A model generated the notes under the pieces. It did not search any database and was not told where the DNA came from. It saw nothing but the letters and a program-made list of their open reading frames with translations. Shown here piece after piece: positions 1 to 8,482 of a stretch of DNA of 64,000 bases (within the stretch, counting starts at the first letter, position 1; each line of letters opens with the position of its first letter). The position numbers and the translations under genes were made by a program. Source of the DNA: Roseateles noduli (GTDB lineage: Bacteria; Pseudomonadota; Gammaproteobacteria; Burkholderiales; Burkholderiaceae_C). The stretch is from the NCBI GenBank assembly GCA_002205125.1, contig NIOE01000010.1:124001-188000 (forward strand), in the 5' to 3' direction.

Positions 1-792
1 GGCGACGCCGGCAGCCAGTGCGGCAACGCCCAGCAGCGCGAGCGAGCCCGGCTCTGGCAGCTCGCCGGCGGCGAAGGCCAGCGAGTTGGCCATCAGCAGC
101 GCGCCATTGGTCGAAGGACTCCATCCGCCGGACATGGCGTCGCCGGACACGGGGAACATGTTCAGACCGACCACCACGCCCTTGTGGTCCACGCGGTAGC
201 CGGCCAGCGCCTGCCCGTTGCTCCAGTCGGCGACGATCTCGGCGCCGGCTTTGGCCGTGAGGCGGTAGCAGAGCGCCGATGCGCCGCCGTTGAAGTTGAT
301 GATGTCTCGCATCAGCGGGCTGTCGGCGCGGACCACCTGACCCAGACCGCCGCAGGAGTTCTGGTTGTTGTTGGTGTTGAAGACGTCGTAATTGCCGGTC
401 ACGTAACGTCCTTGCATGCCGCCGAAGGTCGCGGTCGCATGGGACAGGCCCGCTTCCACGACACCGCCGCCGGCGTCGATGTAGTCCGCCAGCACGTTGC
501 CGAGCAGCGTGGCGCTGGCGAAGTTCGTGCCGAAGGTGTCGTTGAAGACCAGGACCGCGTCGTAGGACTGCAGCAGCGCGAGCGTCGGCGTGCCGGCGTG
601 GGCGTTGAAGACGTCGACCGTGCCGCTGAGGATGCCGGTGGCGGCGATCTTCGATTGCACGTCGGCCAGCCCGCCGACGTTCCCGGTGGCGCCCAGGATC
701 AGCACCGAGGCCTGGGCGGCGAGGGCGGTCGCACACAGCGCAGTCGCGGCCAGGACGGAGCGGAGGACGGGAAGGAGGGGCGAGCGCTTCAT
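1..792 (-). CDS. PEP-CTERM sorting-domain exported protein (3' end beyond window)
   Basis: Reading the minus strand from the ATG at 792 gives 264 uninterrupted codons running off the left edge, so the gene is partial. Residues 1-28 are a classic signal peptide (basic MKR start, hydrophobic core, AQA cleavage site). The visible C-terminus carries PEPGSLALLGVAALAAG, the PEP-CTERM anchor that exosortase/EpsH systems recognise; the closing Arg-rich tail lies outside. The middle has no domain I recognise, but it resembles a Rossmann/glutamine-amidotransferase-like fold (a VLILGATGN strand near the mature N-terminus, then repeated alpha/beta units). An AGAGAG purine run sits about 8 nt before the ATG. 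PEP-CTERM proteins are usually surface proteins linked to exopolysaccharide production; the substrate or role here is unknown. Confidence 0.85.
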   Translation of the reverse strand, partial: MKRSPLLPVLRSVLAATALCATALAAQASVLILGATGNVGGLADVQSKIAATGILSGTVDVFNAHAGTPTLALLQSYDAVLVFNDTFGTNFASATLLGNVLADYIDAGGGVVEAGLSHATATFGGMQGRYVTGNYDVFNTNNNQNSCGGLGQVVRADSPLMRDIINFNGGASALCYRLTAKAGAEIVADWSNGQALAGYRVDHKGVVVGLNMFPVSGDAMSGGWSPSTNGALLMANSLAFAAGELPEPGSLALLGVAALAAGVA

Positions 793-1163
793 CGGGTTTC
801 TCTCTCTGCGGTCGGTCGTTCTTGTCGTCGGTGGCGGGGAGGCCGGAAAACGGGAGGCCTGAAGGCGGAAACCGGAAGCAACATCCAAGCCATGACGCGC
901 CAAGCCCGGCGCCGCAAGGCTTGGCACCCACTGTCCCTGGAGCATGGGTCAGCAGGTGTAATGAATCCCGACACTTCCGGCGTGGAAGTTGCTTCGCGGA
1001 TCGCCCGCGCGAGCGCGCCGCAGCCTCCCTTGTAATGCGGAGGTAAAACACCGTCGGCCTGCGTGGCGTCCGGCGACGGTTGGAGGGAAACTTGCCATGG
1101 CGTGAAGGCGCAACCTGCTTGCTTGCAGGTCGCGGTTCCGATCACAACGCAAAAGGAGTCCTC
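793..1163. other. Divergent intergenic region without a gene
   Basis: These 371 bases separate the minus-strand PEP-CTERM gene from the plus-strand small gene, so they should hold two divergent promoters. I see no convincing open frame and no clear -35/-10 pair. The only structure noted is a short inverted repeat near 1110-1127 (ACCTGC, six-base loop, GCAGGT). An AAAAGGAG ribosome-binding site for the next gene closes the region. Confidence 0.5.
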
Positions 1164-1421
1164 ATGTCAGCCAAGCCAGACCACACCGACGCCGTCGGCG
1201 GCGTCGAGAGTCACAACGGACGCTGGTTCGTCCGCGAAGTCGTGGGCGAGGCGCCGCCGTTCCGGGCGCGCTACCTGGTCATCGCCGCGCATCCCGCGCC
1301 CGGCGGCAAGCCGGAGCTCAACGGGTACTGGCACGAGCTCGAACGCAGCTTCGACACCTGGAGCTACGCCGCCGACGCCGCCCTGGAGGCCGCGCAGCGG
1401 ACCATCGACTTCCGCCCTTGA
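1164..1421 (+). CDS. Small conserved-looking hypothetical protein (85 aa)
   Basis: The start at 1164 is chosen because AAAAGGAG lies 5-7 nt upstream; an upstream in-frame ATG at 1080 has no such site. The protein is acidic, has no signal peptide or membrane segment, and is rich in Trp/Tyr/His in its second half (NGYWHELERSFDTWSYAAD), ending in a predicted helix. It may be a small cytoplasmic single-domain protein. I do not recognise a family. It stands alone, convergent with the PA2778-like gene. Confidence 0.6.
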   Translation: MSAKPDHTDAVGGVESHNGRWFVREVVGEAPPFRARYLVIAAHPAPGGKPELNGYWHELERSFDTWSYAADAALEAAQRTIDFRP

Positions 1422-1460
1422 TCTGCCCTTGATCCGCGCTTGATCTGCGCTTGATCCGCT
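1418..1460. repeat. Tandem 11-bp repeat overlapping a stop codon
   Basis: About 3.9 copies of an 11-bp unit of the form TTGATCYGCSC start at 1418, 1429, 1440 and 1451. The TGA stop of the small gene lies in the first copy (1419-1421), so the remaining copies are untranslated. The unit is not a multiple of three and contains GATC in each copy. Confidence 0.8.
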
Positions 1461-1464
1461 GCGG

Positions 1465-1478
1465 GGGAGGCCTCTCCC
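1465..1478. terminator. Short hairpin between convergent genes
   Basis: GGGAG and CTCCC pair around a GCCT loop, immediately followed by a GAGGCCTC palindrome. It lies between the stop codons of two convergent genes (1421 and 1485). No T-run follows on either strand, so a terminator role is only inferred from position. Confidence 0.35.
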
Positions 1479-1484
1479 GAGGCC

Positions 1485-2489
1485 TCACATCCCCGCGGTG
1501 ATCTTCTTCTGCAGCGCCTTGTACTGCTCCAGGCGCGGACCGCCGAGCGCCACCGCGCGCTCGATTGCGAGCGAGGCCTTGTAGCGCTGGCCCTGTTCCA
1601 TCAGCACCTGCGCCAGGTTGTTCCAGCCGTCGGGCAGGTCGGGCCGCACGTCCGTGAGCCGCGCATAGTGCTTCGCCGCGGAGCGCCGATCCTTGGCGGC
1701 ATAGGCGGTGTTGCCGGCGCCCAGCAGCAGCACGGGCTCGCCGGGCCAGCGGACCAGCGCGGCGGTGTAGCCCTTGCGCGCGGCGGGCGCGTCCAGGCGT
1801 TCGAGCGCGGCCAGCGCCGCGCCGGCGCCCGCGCCGTCCAGCGACGCCGGCATCAGGTCCGGCGGCAGCGTCGTCATCGCCCAGTAGTCGCCGCGCGCCC
1901 AGGTGCGCTCGAAGACCGGCAGCTCGACTTCCTGGCGCGCGGTCTTGCCGCTGTGCAGCAGGATGGTGCGGCGCTGCTTGTCGTAGCCGACGGCGACGGC
2001 GTAGTGCCACACCGGCACGATGTCCAGCGACAGGTTCTGGAACACGATCACCGGATGACCGGCGGCCACCTCGGCCAGCAGCGCGTCCAGCCGCGGCGGC
2101 AGCACGTAGGCCGGCAGGCCCTGGCGGCGCGTGGCGACCAGCATCTCGGTCTGCAGCGAGCCCTTGCGGCCGGGCAGGAAGACCTGCGGCTTCAACTGCT
2201 CCACCGTCGTCGACTTGCCCGCCGTGCGCAGCAGCATCGCGAGCGCGGCGGGACCGCACTCGTAGTCGTCCTGCGCGATGAAGGGCGTCTTCGCGGACAG
2301 GTCCACGCGCGCCGGCAGGTCGGCGGGCCATTGCCGTTCCAGCGCCTGCAGCTGCGGCGGCGTGCTCGCGCAACCGCCCAGCAGCAGCGCGAGCGCCAAG
2401 GCGGGCGCGGCCAGCGCGATCAGCGGACCGGAGCGCCGGACGGGCTGGCGAGCCCGATCGGGCCGGACGAGCCGGGTGATCGACATCAA
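1485..2489 (-). CDS. PA2778-family C39-like cysteine peptidase lipoprotein with TPR tail
   Basis: The 334-residue product has an N-terminal hydrophobic segment ending in lipobox LLGGC (Cys40), so it should be a lipoprotein. A papain-like C39 peptidase domain follows. The likely nucleophile is Cys78 in DDYECGPAALAM and the likely catalytic His is His162 in VPVWHYAVAVGYD. Residues from about 225 onward form tetratricopeptide-like helices (WNNLAQVLMEQGQRYKASLAIERAV). This is the architecture of proteins annotated as PA2778 family cysteine peptidases. It starts 4 nt after the stop of the PA2779-like gene, so the two are almost certainly co-transcribed. The substrate is not known; C39 domains normally cut leader peptides after Gly-Gly. 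Confidence 0.85.
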   Translation of the reverse strand: MMSITRLVRPDRARQPVRRSGPLIALAAPALALALLLGGCASTPPQLQALERQWPADLPARVDLSAKTPFIAQDDYECGPAALAMLLRTAGKSTTVEQLKPQVFLPGRKGSLQTEMLVATRRQGLPAYVLPPRLDALLAEVAAGHPVIVFQNLSLDIVPVWHYAVAVGYDKQRRTILLHSGKTARQEVELPVFERTWARGDYWAMTTLPPDLMPASLDGAGAGAALAALERLDAPAARKGYTAALVRWPGEPVLLLGAGNTAYAAKDRRSAAKHYARLTDVRPDLPDGWNNLAQVLMEQGQRYKASLAIERAVALGGPRLEQYKALQKKITAGM

Positions 2490-2493
2490 GACC

Positions 2494-2982
2494 TCAGCGG
2501 ATCGACCGGGTGAACGGGAAGACCTTGGTGAAGCCCAGGATGTCGGTGATCAGCAGGATCACGAAGACGGTGAAGATCAGACCGAGCACCTCGCCGCCGG
2601 CGGGCGCCTGGGCGATGCGGCCGTCGAGCGCGCGGATCTCGTCGTCGGACATCGCGTCCACGCGCGCTTGCGCGGCGGCGGCGTCGACGCCTTCCTTGAC
2701 CATGGCCTGACGCACGTCGTCGCGGGCGAAGAAGGCGTTGACGCGGACGCGGCTGTCGGCGGCGGTGCCGGCCGTCGTGGCGGCGGAGGTCGACGGCACC
2801 AGCGCGTCGGTCGGCACGACCTGGGCGCCGGCGTGCATCGGCAGCGCCATCAGCGTGCAGGAGGCGATCAGCGTGGACGCGATCGCGCGCTTGGCCCGCG
2901 AGGGACGCGCCGTCAGGACAGCGGAGGCGTCCGCAGAGACTGCTGCGGGCGCGGCTTGAATGGCTTGTTCTTGTCGGTTCAT
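2494..2982 (-). CDS. PA2779-family membrane protein
   Basis: This 162-residue protein has a polar N-terminus, a hydrophobic stretch at about 34-54 (possible late signal sequence ending AGAQ) and a strong C-terminal transmembrane segment (VLGLIFTVFVILLITDILG) followed by a basic tail. The central helix-rich part contains VKEGVDAAAAQARVDAMSDDEI, typical of PA2779-family proteins, which are regularly found beside PA2778-family peptidases as here. The pair may act together at the envelope. No enzymatic motif is present. Confidence 0.8.
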   Translation of the reverse strand: MNRQEQAIQAAPAAVSADASAVLTARPSRAKRAIASTLIASCTLMALPMHAGAQVVPTDALVPSTSAATTAGTAADSRVRVNAFFARDDVRQAMVKEGVDAAAAQARVDAMSDDEIRALDGRIAQAPAGGEVLGLIFTVFVILLITDILGFTKVFPFTRSIR

Positions 2983-3197
2983 GGTCGGACCTGGAGGGAA
3001 GGATGCGAAATCCTAGGTCCGCGCCCGACGCTGTTACAAGTTCGATTACCGGGCGTCACAACGGATGCACATCCCGGCTGATGCCATGTCCGGTTGTGCC
3101 GGAAGAACGTGATAGGAAAGGTCGGCGCGAAGGCTTCCAGCTCGCTAGCGCATCTGCTTTGGGAACAGAGGGTCGCGCGTGAGCGCCGCAACCTGGC

Positions 3198-4073
3198 TCA
3201 GCGGTCGCAGCGTTGACCGCTGGCGCTGCGCAGGATCCAGCGCTCGGCCTTGCGCGAGAGCAGCGCGGTCGAACTGAGCGTGCCCAGGTCGCAGGTGCTC
3301 GCGTCGACCTCGGCGAACTGCGCGAGCTCGACGGTGTCCGCGTCGCGCCAGCGCATGAAGCGGAAGCTGATCGCGGTCTGGTCGGGCGCGGGCTGGAAGC
3401 GGTAGCGCTCGACGAGGCGGCCGTCTTCCCGGCTCCAGAGGACGACGCCGTTGAACTCGGCGCCCGGCGACGCGTGCGTCACCACCAGGTAGCGGCCGTC
3501 CGGCGACGGATTGACGTTGCCGTGCATCTCGTAGCGGGTGCCGTCGACGCGCGAGATCCACAGCAACTCGCTGCCTGAGGACAGCGTCGCGCGCACGACA
3601 TAGAACTGCCCGTCGGGCGACAGGCCGTCGAGGCGGAAATCGACCGAAGGCAACGAGGGATCGGATGGATCGGGCCGTTGGCTGTCGAGGACCACGGGCC
3701 GGCCCTTGGCGACAGGCAGGAACAGGCGCAGGTCGTCGCGGCGCGCGGAGATGCCCGGGCGGCGCAGCACCTCGGCTTCCGCCTGGGCGCGGAACTGTTC
3801 ATCGGAGCCTTCCTCGGCGGCGGGGCTGCCGGCCATCGCGGACGAGGGCGGGAACAGCATGCCGCGCGGGGCCAATCCGACGGAAGCGACGGAAGCGACC
3901 GGGCGAGGCGGCGCGGGCCAGGCGTTGGAGGTGGCCTCGGCGGCGAGTCCCGTGAGCATCAACGCGAGCACGACCGCAGCACGGAAAGCGGATCCGGAGC
4001 GGAGGACGGGAGCGGCAGCCTCAAGGGCGTCGGGGGCGTCGGGGGCGGCCAGGGCGGGCGGGGCGGACAACAT
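3198..4073 (-). CDS. Secreted hypothetical protein, tandem paralogue 1
   Basis: A 291-residue product with a hydrophobic segment near residues 31-47 (AAVVLALMLTGLAAEA) that looks like an export signal; the true start may be later than the ATG at 4073. The mature part shares a block order with its upstream neighbour: an Arg/Glu-rich helix (FRAQAEAEVLRR), FRLDGLSPDGQFYVVRA, SRVDGTRYEMHG, PSPDGRYLVVTHAS, EFNGVVLWSREDGRLVERYRF, FRFMRWRDADTVEL and a C-terminal Cys-containing strand. The repeated SPDG and WSRxDG phrases resemble beta-propeller blades. I do not recognise a named family. It is last in the minus-strand run that begins with the SPFH gene. Confidence 0.7.
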   Translation of the reverse strand: MLSAPPALAAPDAPDALEAAAPVLRSGSAFRAAVVLALMLTGLAAEATSNAWPAPPRPVASVASVGLAPRGMLFPPSSAMAGSPAAEEGSDEQFRAQAEAEVLRRPGISARRDDLRLFLPVAKGRPVVLDSQRPDPSDPSLPSVDFRLDGLSPDGQFYVVRATLSSGSELLWISRVDGTRYEMHGNVNPSPDGRYLVVTHASPGAEFNGVVLWSREDGRLVERYRFQPAPDQTAISFRFMRWRDADTVELAQFAEVDASTCDLGTLSSTALLSRKAERWILRSASGQRCDR

Positions 4074-4196
4074 CGAACGGAACGGCAGGCGCGGGCGGAA
4101 CGGAGGGCTCGGGAAGCCCCAAGGCCTCGCAGTCTAAAAGCGCCTCCGTGCGCTGGCCCACAGACGTTACGCCTGGTGACAAGACCTGCCCCCGGA

Positions 4197-4229
4197 GTGC
4201 TCCTGCGGCGCTCCTTCGGCGCTCCTTCG
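4197..4229. repeat. Three-copy 11-bp tandem repeat after a stop codon
   Basis: Two exact copies of GCGCTCCTTCG (4208-4218, 4219-4229) are preceded by a degenerate copy (4197-4207). The array lies just downstream of the stop of the 4238-5137 gene and is untranslated. The period is the same as in the array at 1418-1460, but the sequence differs. Confidence 0.75.
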
Positions 4230-4237
4230 GCGTTCTA

Positions 4238-5137
4238 TCAGCGTTTGCAGCGCGGCGCCGTGACGTCCTTGAGCGCCCAGGTGTCGCCTTCGCGCGTGAG
4301 CACGACCAGCGTCTCTTCCGTCGCATTCGGGCAGGTGAGGGGATCGCCGCCGGCGGTGCGTTCGAGCTCGATCGTGCGGTTGTCCTTCCAGCGCATGAAT
4401 CGGAAGTGCGCGAACTGGTCGGCCGGCGGCACGTGGCGGAATCGTTCGACCAGCCGGCCGGGCGAGCGTTCCCAGATCACGATGCCGTTGAAGTCCAGCA
4501 GGTCGGAGGCACTGACGACGGCCAGCATCCTGCCGTCCGGCGAGGGCTTGGGCGTGGCGTGGAGCGACGTGCGCTCGCCGTCTTGGCGCGAGACCCAGAT
4601 GACGTCGCTGCTTTCATAGTAGGTCGCGCGCACGATGAAGAACTCGCGATCCGGCGAGAGCCCGTCGAAGCGGTAGTCCTCGTAGGCCGCTTCGCCTTGG
4701 CCGCTGGCGTTGGGCCAGACGCTGTCGAAGATCTCGGGCCGTCCGGAGACCGTCGGCAGCACCAGTCGCGAGCCGGTGCGCTTGATCAGGTCGTGCCGGC
4801 CCGCGGCGTTGGCCTTGCGGATCGCCTCGGCCTCGGCCTTGGCGCGGAAGCCCTCGTCGGAGCTTTCGCTGCCCGGCGCCTGGCCCGGGTCCGCCTCGGG
4901 ACGCGGGCGCTGCAGATCCTTCGTGAAATCCCCCTTGGGCGCGATGCCGGTCGACTTCGACGGCGGCACGGGCCGGGGCGACGACTGCGCCGATGCGGTG
5001 CCGCTGGCGAAGGCCAGGACAACCGACGTAGCGAGCGCCGCGAGCGCCGCCGGCGCGATGGTCGGCACGATAGCCGGCACGACGCCTGGGAGCGCACGGG
5101 AAACGACGGATCGGGCGGAACGGGCGAGAGGGGGCAT
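4238..5137 (-). CDS. Secreted hypothetical protein, tandem paralogue 2
   Basis: A 299-residue protein with an export signal ending around SGTASAQSS (residues about 40-52), then the same blocks as the next gene: FRAKAEAEAIRKA, YRFDGLSPDREFFIVRATY, WVSRQDGERTSLHA, PSPDGRMLAVVSAS, DFNGIVIWERSPGRLVERF, FRFMRWKDNRTIELE and CPNATEETLVVLTREGDTW. The shared order and wording make these tandem duplicates. It starts 16 nt after the DUF350 stop and so probably belongs to the same transcript as the SPFH/DUF4178/DUF350 set. It is probably periplasmic; function unknown. Confidence 0.75.
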   Translation of the reverse strand: MPPLARSARSVVSRALPGVVPAIVPTIAPAALAALATSVVLAFASGTASAQSSPRPVPPSKSTGIAPKGDFTKDLQRPRPEADPGQAPGSESSDEGFRAKAEAEAIRKANAAGRHDLIKRTGSRLVLPTVSGRPEIFDSVWPNASGQGEAAYEDYRFDGLSPDREFFIVRATYYESSDVIWVSRQDGERTSLHATPKPSPDGRMLAVVSASDLLDFNGIVIWERSPGRLVERFRHVPPADQFAHFRFMRWKDNRTIELERTAGGDPLTCPNATEETLVVLTREGDTWALKDVTAPRCKR

Positions 5138-5153
5138 GAAGCAGCTGTTCAGT

Positions 5154-5378
5154 TCAACCGTGGATCGCCGCGGCGACGATCTGGCCGATGGAGATGCACA
5201 TCGCCGCGACCACGACGGCCAGGGCCATGTTCTTGTGCTCGACGATCTCCTCCCACAGCTTGTACGGGGTCAGCTTGTCGATGACGATGAAGCTGATCCA
5301 GAACACCAGCACGCCGATGAGGGCGTACAGGATGGAGCCCAGCACGATCGCGGGCTTGAGCCATTCGAAACCTTCCAT
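5154..5378 (-). CDS. DUF350 (YjfL-like) small membrane protein
   Basis: 74 residues starting at the ATG at 5378, preceded by CAGGAGAAC. Two hydrophobic helices (IVLGSILYALIGVLVFWISF and MALAVVVAAMCISIGQIVAA) are separated by a charged loop with the DKLTPYKLWEEIVEHKN phrase typical of DUF350 proteins. Full-length YjfL-type proteins often have two such units; this one has a single unit. It lies between a DUF4178 gene and two secreted paralogues. DUF350, DUF4178 and SPFH/PspA genes co-occur in many bacteria in membrane-stress-type clusters. Confidence 0.85.
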   Translation of the reverse strand: MEGFEWLKPAIVLGSILYALIGVLVFWISFIVIDKLTPYKLWEEIVEHKNMALAVVVAAMCISIGQIVAAAIHG

Positions 5379-5530
5379 GTCGTTCTCCTGATCGGTCGTG
5401 ATGTTGACTTGACGGGGCGAACGGCGGGTGGCGATCCGAGCTGCCGGAGTGTCTCCGTGAATGCCGTCCCCGTCGTGCTGCCTGCGGGTGAATCTGAGTG
5501 ACTCTGCGTGAGACTGGTGACTACCGGTGA

Positions 5531-7132
5531 CTACTTGTGGCCGCCGCCACCGCTGCTGTAGCCGCCGTACGAGCCGCCGCTGGAGCCGACGTAGCCCGTG
5601 CCGCTGCCCCGGCTGCTGCGCTTGCACTGCTGGTACTCGGCGCTGCTGGCGCCGTAGGTGTCCTTGTAGCGGTCGCAGTCGTCCGAGCTGCAGGCCCGCA
5701 GCATCGCGAACAGCACCGCGATGACGAAGATGCCGATGATGATGTTGCGCAGCAGCTTGCCCTGGTCCAGACCTGAGCTGACGTCGCGCTTGAGCGCCGG
5801 CATCCGGTCCTCGGGCAGGGCGGCGAAGCGGCGCACCTCGGCGGCGTCGACCGCTCTGCAGTGGCTCCAGGTCACCTCGTTGCCGGCCTGCTCGCTGCTG
5901 AGGAGTTCCAGCCGCGTGCCGTTGCGCCATTCGTAGTCGCGCACCAGGGCGCGTTCCTCGCGCTTCACGCGCCAGTAGAACTCGCCCAGCACATAGGTGA
6001 CCTTCGCGGTGTAGGTCCACTTGTGCTTGAAGTCCTTGTCCTTGTAGCGGACCGACTTCGAACCCGCGTTCGAGGGCGCGCCGGTGATCGGGCGCACGAC
6101 GCTCCAGCCGTCCTCGGTGTCGACCAGGAAGGCGAAGCCCTCCATGCGGCTGAACAGCAGGTACTCGCGCCAGAAGGTCTGTTCGTCCTCGCTGGACTCG
6201 GGGAGGTCGCAGCGCTCCAGGTAACCGACGACCTGCCAGGGCTTGGGCGTGCCGCCCTCGATCGCCAGCAGGCCGGTGGTGCCCAGCGGGATCTGCGGCT
6301 CGCCGCCGGTGTTCTGGCGATAGGCTGCCAGGTCGGCGCCGGCGCCTTTGGAGACGTCGACGACGGACTTGCACTGGCCGCAGACGATGGACTGCGTCGT
6401 CCCGAGCTTGGGTTCAAGCGCGGAGCCGCAGTTCGGGCAGGGCAGCGCCTTCGACTGCAGCGTGGCGCCGCTGGCCTCGCGCAGGCCGGTCAGCGCCAGG
6501 TCGGCGAGCTTGACCTGACGCCCGATCGACCAGGTCGGCTGGGCGGGATCGGCGTATTCGAGCGTCGCGACCTCGTCCGCCGTGTTGCGCAGGTCGACGA
6601 CGGGATAGCTCTTGGCGAGCTGGGGCGGATGCGGCAGTTCGCCTTCGGCGGCCGCCAGGGTGGCGTCGGCGATGGACGCCACCTGCCAGGCCGAGCCCGC
6701 GAGCATCTGCAGCCCGCCGGGGCGCAGCGTGGCGGGATCGGGCGCGCGTTCCTGGAGCGGCGCCTCGAAGCTGATGACGAAGCTGCCGTTGTCCTCGGCC
6801 AGCCAGCCGCTGCGGGGCGGCCGGTCGGCGCTGGCGTCGAAGAGGAGGTGCCACTCGTTCCAGCTGCCGTCGGCATAGGCCATCTGCAGCCGGCCGGCAA
6901 CGACGAAAGGCGACCCTGCGTAGCGCCCGGCGGCGCCGAGCTGCAGCGGCGAGTAGTCCTCGAACAGCTCTGCGCTGGTGCCGATCTTGCGCAGCGCGTC
7001 GCCCTCACGCAGCAGCGTGGAGCGGCAATAGCTGCAGACGGCGCTGGCGGACGCGGCCGAGGCGAACTCGACCGGTGCCCCGCAATTGGGGCAATGCGCC
7101 TGCCAGCGACGCTGGGGGGATGCGGTGACCAA
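5531..7132 (-). CDS. DUF4178 protein with two zinc ribbons and a C-terminal membrane helix
   Basis: A 533-residue protein. It opens with a CxxC...CxxC zinc ribbon (CPNCGAPVEF...CSYC, residues about 14-36) and a DUF4178-like beta domain. A second zinc ribbon near 232-258 (CPNCGSALEP...CGQCKS) is followed by a second DUF4178-like domain containing WREYLLFSRMEGFAFLVDTEDGWS. One transmembrane helix near 465-483 (IIIGIFVIAVLFAML) and a Gly/Ser/Tyr-rich tail close it. It sits 41 nt downstream of the SPFH gene. Family members are thought to work at the membrane; the molecular role is not established. Confidence 0.85.
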   Translation of the reverse strand: MVTASPQRRWQAHCPNCGAPVEFASAASASAVCSYCRSTLLREGDALRKIGTSAELFEDYSPLQLGAAGRYAGSPFVVAGRLQMAYADGSWNEWHLLFDASADRPPRSGWLAEDNGSFVISFEAPLQERAPDPATLRPGGLQMLAGSAWQVASIADATLAAAEGELPHPPQLAKSYPVVDLRNTADEVATLEYADPAQPTWSIGRQVKLADLALTGLREASGATLQSKALPCPNCGSALEPKLGTTQSIVCGQCKSVVDVSKGAGADLAAYRQNTGGEPQIPLGTTGLLAIEGGTPKPWQVVGYLERCDLPESSEDEQTFWREYLLFSRMEGFAFLVDTEDGWSVVRPITGAPSNAGSKSVRYKDKDFKHKWTYTAKVTYVLGEFYWRVKREERALVRDYEWRNGTRLELLSSEQAGNEVTWSHCRAVDAAEVRRFAALPEDRMPALKRDVSSGLDQGKLLRNIIIGIFVIAVLFAMLRACSSDDCDRYKDTYGASSAEYQQCKRSSRGSGTGYVGSSGGSYGGYSSGGGGHK

Positions 7133-7173
7133 TCAGGACCCGAAGCGAGACGAACCGAGCGGCGTCGGCCGCG

Positions 7174-8244
7174 TCAGCTCAGCTTCTTCAGCAGCTCGGC
7201 CTTCTTGGCCGCGAACTCCTCGTCGGTGAGGATGCCCTTGGCCTTGAGGTCGCCGAGCTTTTCCAGCAGCAGGAGGACCTCGTCGGCGCTGGCGCTGACG
7301 GGTTGCGGCTGGATCGGTGCGGCACCTTGTGCGGCGGCTTGTGCGGCCGCCTGGTTGGCGCCGGACAGGCCCTGCTGCAGCTGCTGCGCCATGGTCTGGC
7401 CGAGCGCGAGACCCGCGCCCAGTCCCATCGCGTCGCCGGCGATGCCACCGCCGCCGCCCGCGCCGACGCCTTCGGCGAGTTTCGGGATGGCCTGTGCGGT
7501 CTGGTACTGCAGGAACTGGCCCATGTTCTGGCCGATCATGCCCATGCCGATCTTCTGGTCGAGGATCTTCTGCAGTTCCTCCGGCAGGGAGACGTTCTGC
7601 AGGGTGACCATCTCGAGCTTGAGGCCGAGCGCGTCGAAGGACGGCGCGGTGGCTTCATGCAGCGCCTTGGCGAACTCGACCTGGTTCGCGGCCAGGTCCA
7701 GGAAGGGGATGCCGGACTGGGCGACCGCGTCCGAGATGTGCTGCAGCATCAGGCCGCGGAGCTGGCCGTCGAGCTCGGTGACGGTGTAGCGCTCGCGGGT
7801 GCCGGAGATCTCGGTGTGGAACTTCTTCGGGTCGACGACGCGGTAGGAGTAGTTGCCGAACGCGCGCAGGCGCACGGCGCCGAAGTCCTTGTCGCGGATG
7901 GTGACGGGCTGGGTGGTGCCCCAGCGCTGGTCGGTCTGCTGGCGGGTGGAGAAGAAGTAGACGTCGCTCTTGAAGGGGGACTCGAAGAGCTTGTCCCAGT
8001 TCTTGAGGTAGGTGAGGACCGGCAGCGTCTGCGTGGTCAGCTTGTACATGCCCGGGCCGAACACGTCGGCGACCTTGCCTTCGTTGACGAAGACGGCCAT
8101 CTGCGATTCGCGCACGGTGAGGGAGCCGCCGTACTGGATCTCGAAGTCCTGCATCGGGTAGCGGAACGCCAGGACGCCGTTGTCGTCCTCGGTCCACTGG
8201 ATGATGTCAATGAACTGTTTCTTGATGAAGTCCATCAGGCCCAT
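7174..8244 (-). CDS. SPFH/Band-7 protein with C-terminal SHOCT motif
   Basis: A 356-residue protein. Residues 1-230 form an SPFH domain of the YdjI/'virion core protein' type (RYPMQDFEIQYGGSLTVRESQ, ADVFGPGMYKL, RLRAFGNYSYRVVDPKKF). A Gly/Ala/Gln-rich linker (about 255-310) leads to a C-terminal SHOCT helix pair (LLEKLGDLKAKGILTDEEFAAKKAELL). SPFH proteins assemble into membrane-bound oligomers; SHOCT modules are short oligomerisation elements. It is the first gene of the minus-strand run SPFH-DUF4178-DUF350-secreted paralogues and probably carries the promoter upstream of 8244. Confidence 0.85.
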   Translation of the reverse strand: MGLMDFIKKQFIDIIQWTEDDNGVLAFRYPMQDFEIQYGGSLTVRESQMAVFVNEGKVADVFGPGMYKLTTQTLPVLTYLKNWDKLFESPFKSDVYFFSTRQQTDQRWGTTQPVTIRDKDFGAVRLRAFGNYSYRVVDPKKFHTEISGTRERYTVTELDGQLRGLMLQHISDAVAQSGIPFLDLAANQVEFAKALHEATAPSFDALGLKLEMVTLQNVSLPEELQKILDQKIGMGMIGQNMGQFLQYQTAQAIPKLAEGVGAGGGGGIAGDAMGLGAGLALGQTMAQQLQQGLSGANQAAAQAAAQGAAPIQPQPVSASADEVLLLLEKLGDLKAKGILTDEEFAAKKAELLKKLS

Positions 8245-8482
8245 GGCGCTGCTCCACGAAAGGCACGGTCCAAGTCGACCGTCGCGGAGGAGTATCTCTC
8301 AGGAGAAACGCGACCTTGGTCACCCCGAGGGGGGAGGGTTTCCACATGGAAACGACGGAGCGCCCTTTGCCCCGCCCTGGGACGTCACGCAGAACGAGCG
8401 TGCCACGACCGGTTTCCCGTCAGGGTGACCGGACTGTCCGGGCGGCAGCACGGACTGCAGGGCAACGGGACTGGAGTGACGC

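Noticed and set aside
184-1035. A 283-codon plus-strand frame at the left end
   Set aside because: It is antisense to the PEP-CTERM gene, which has a signal peptide and the sorting motif.
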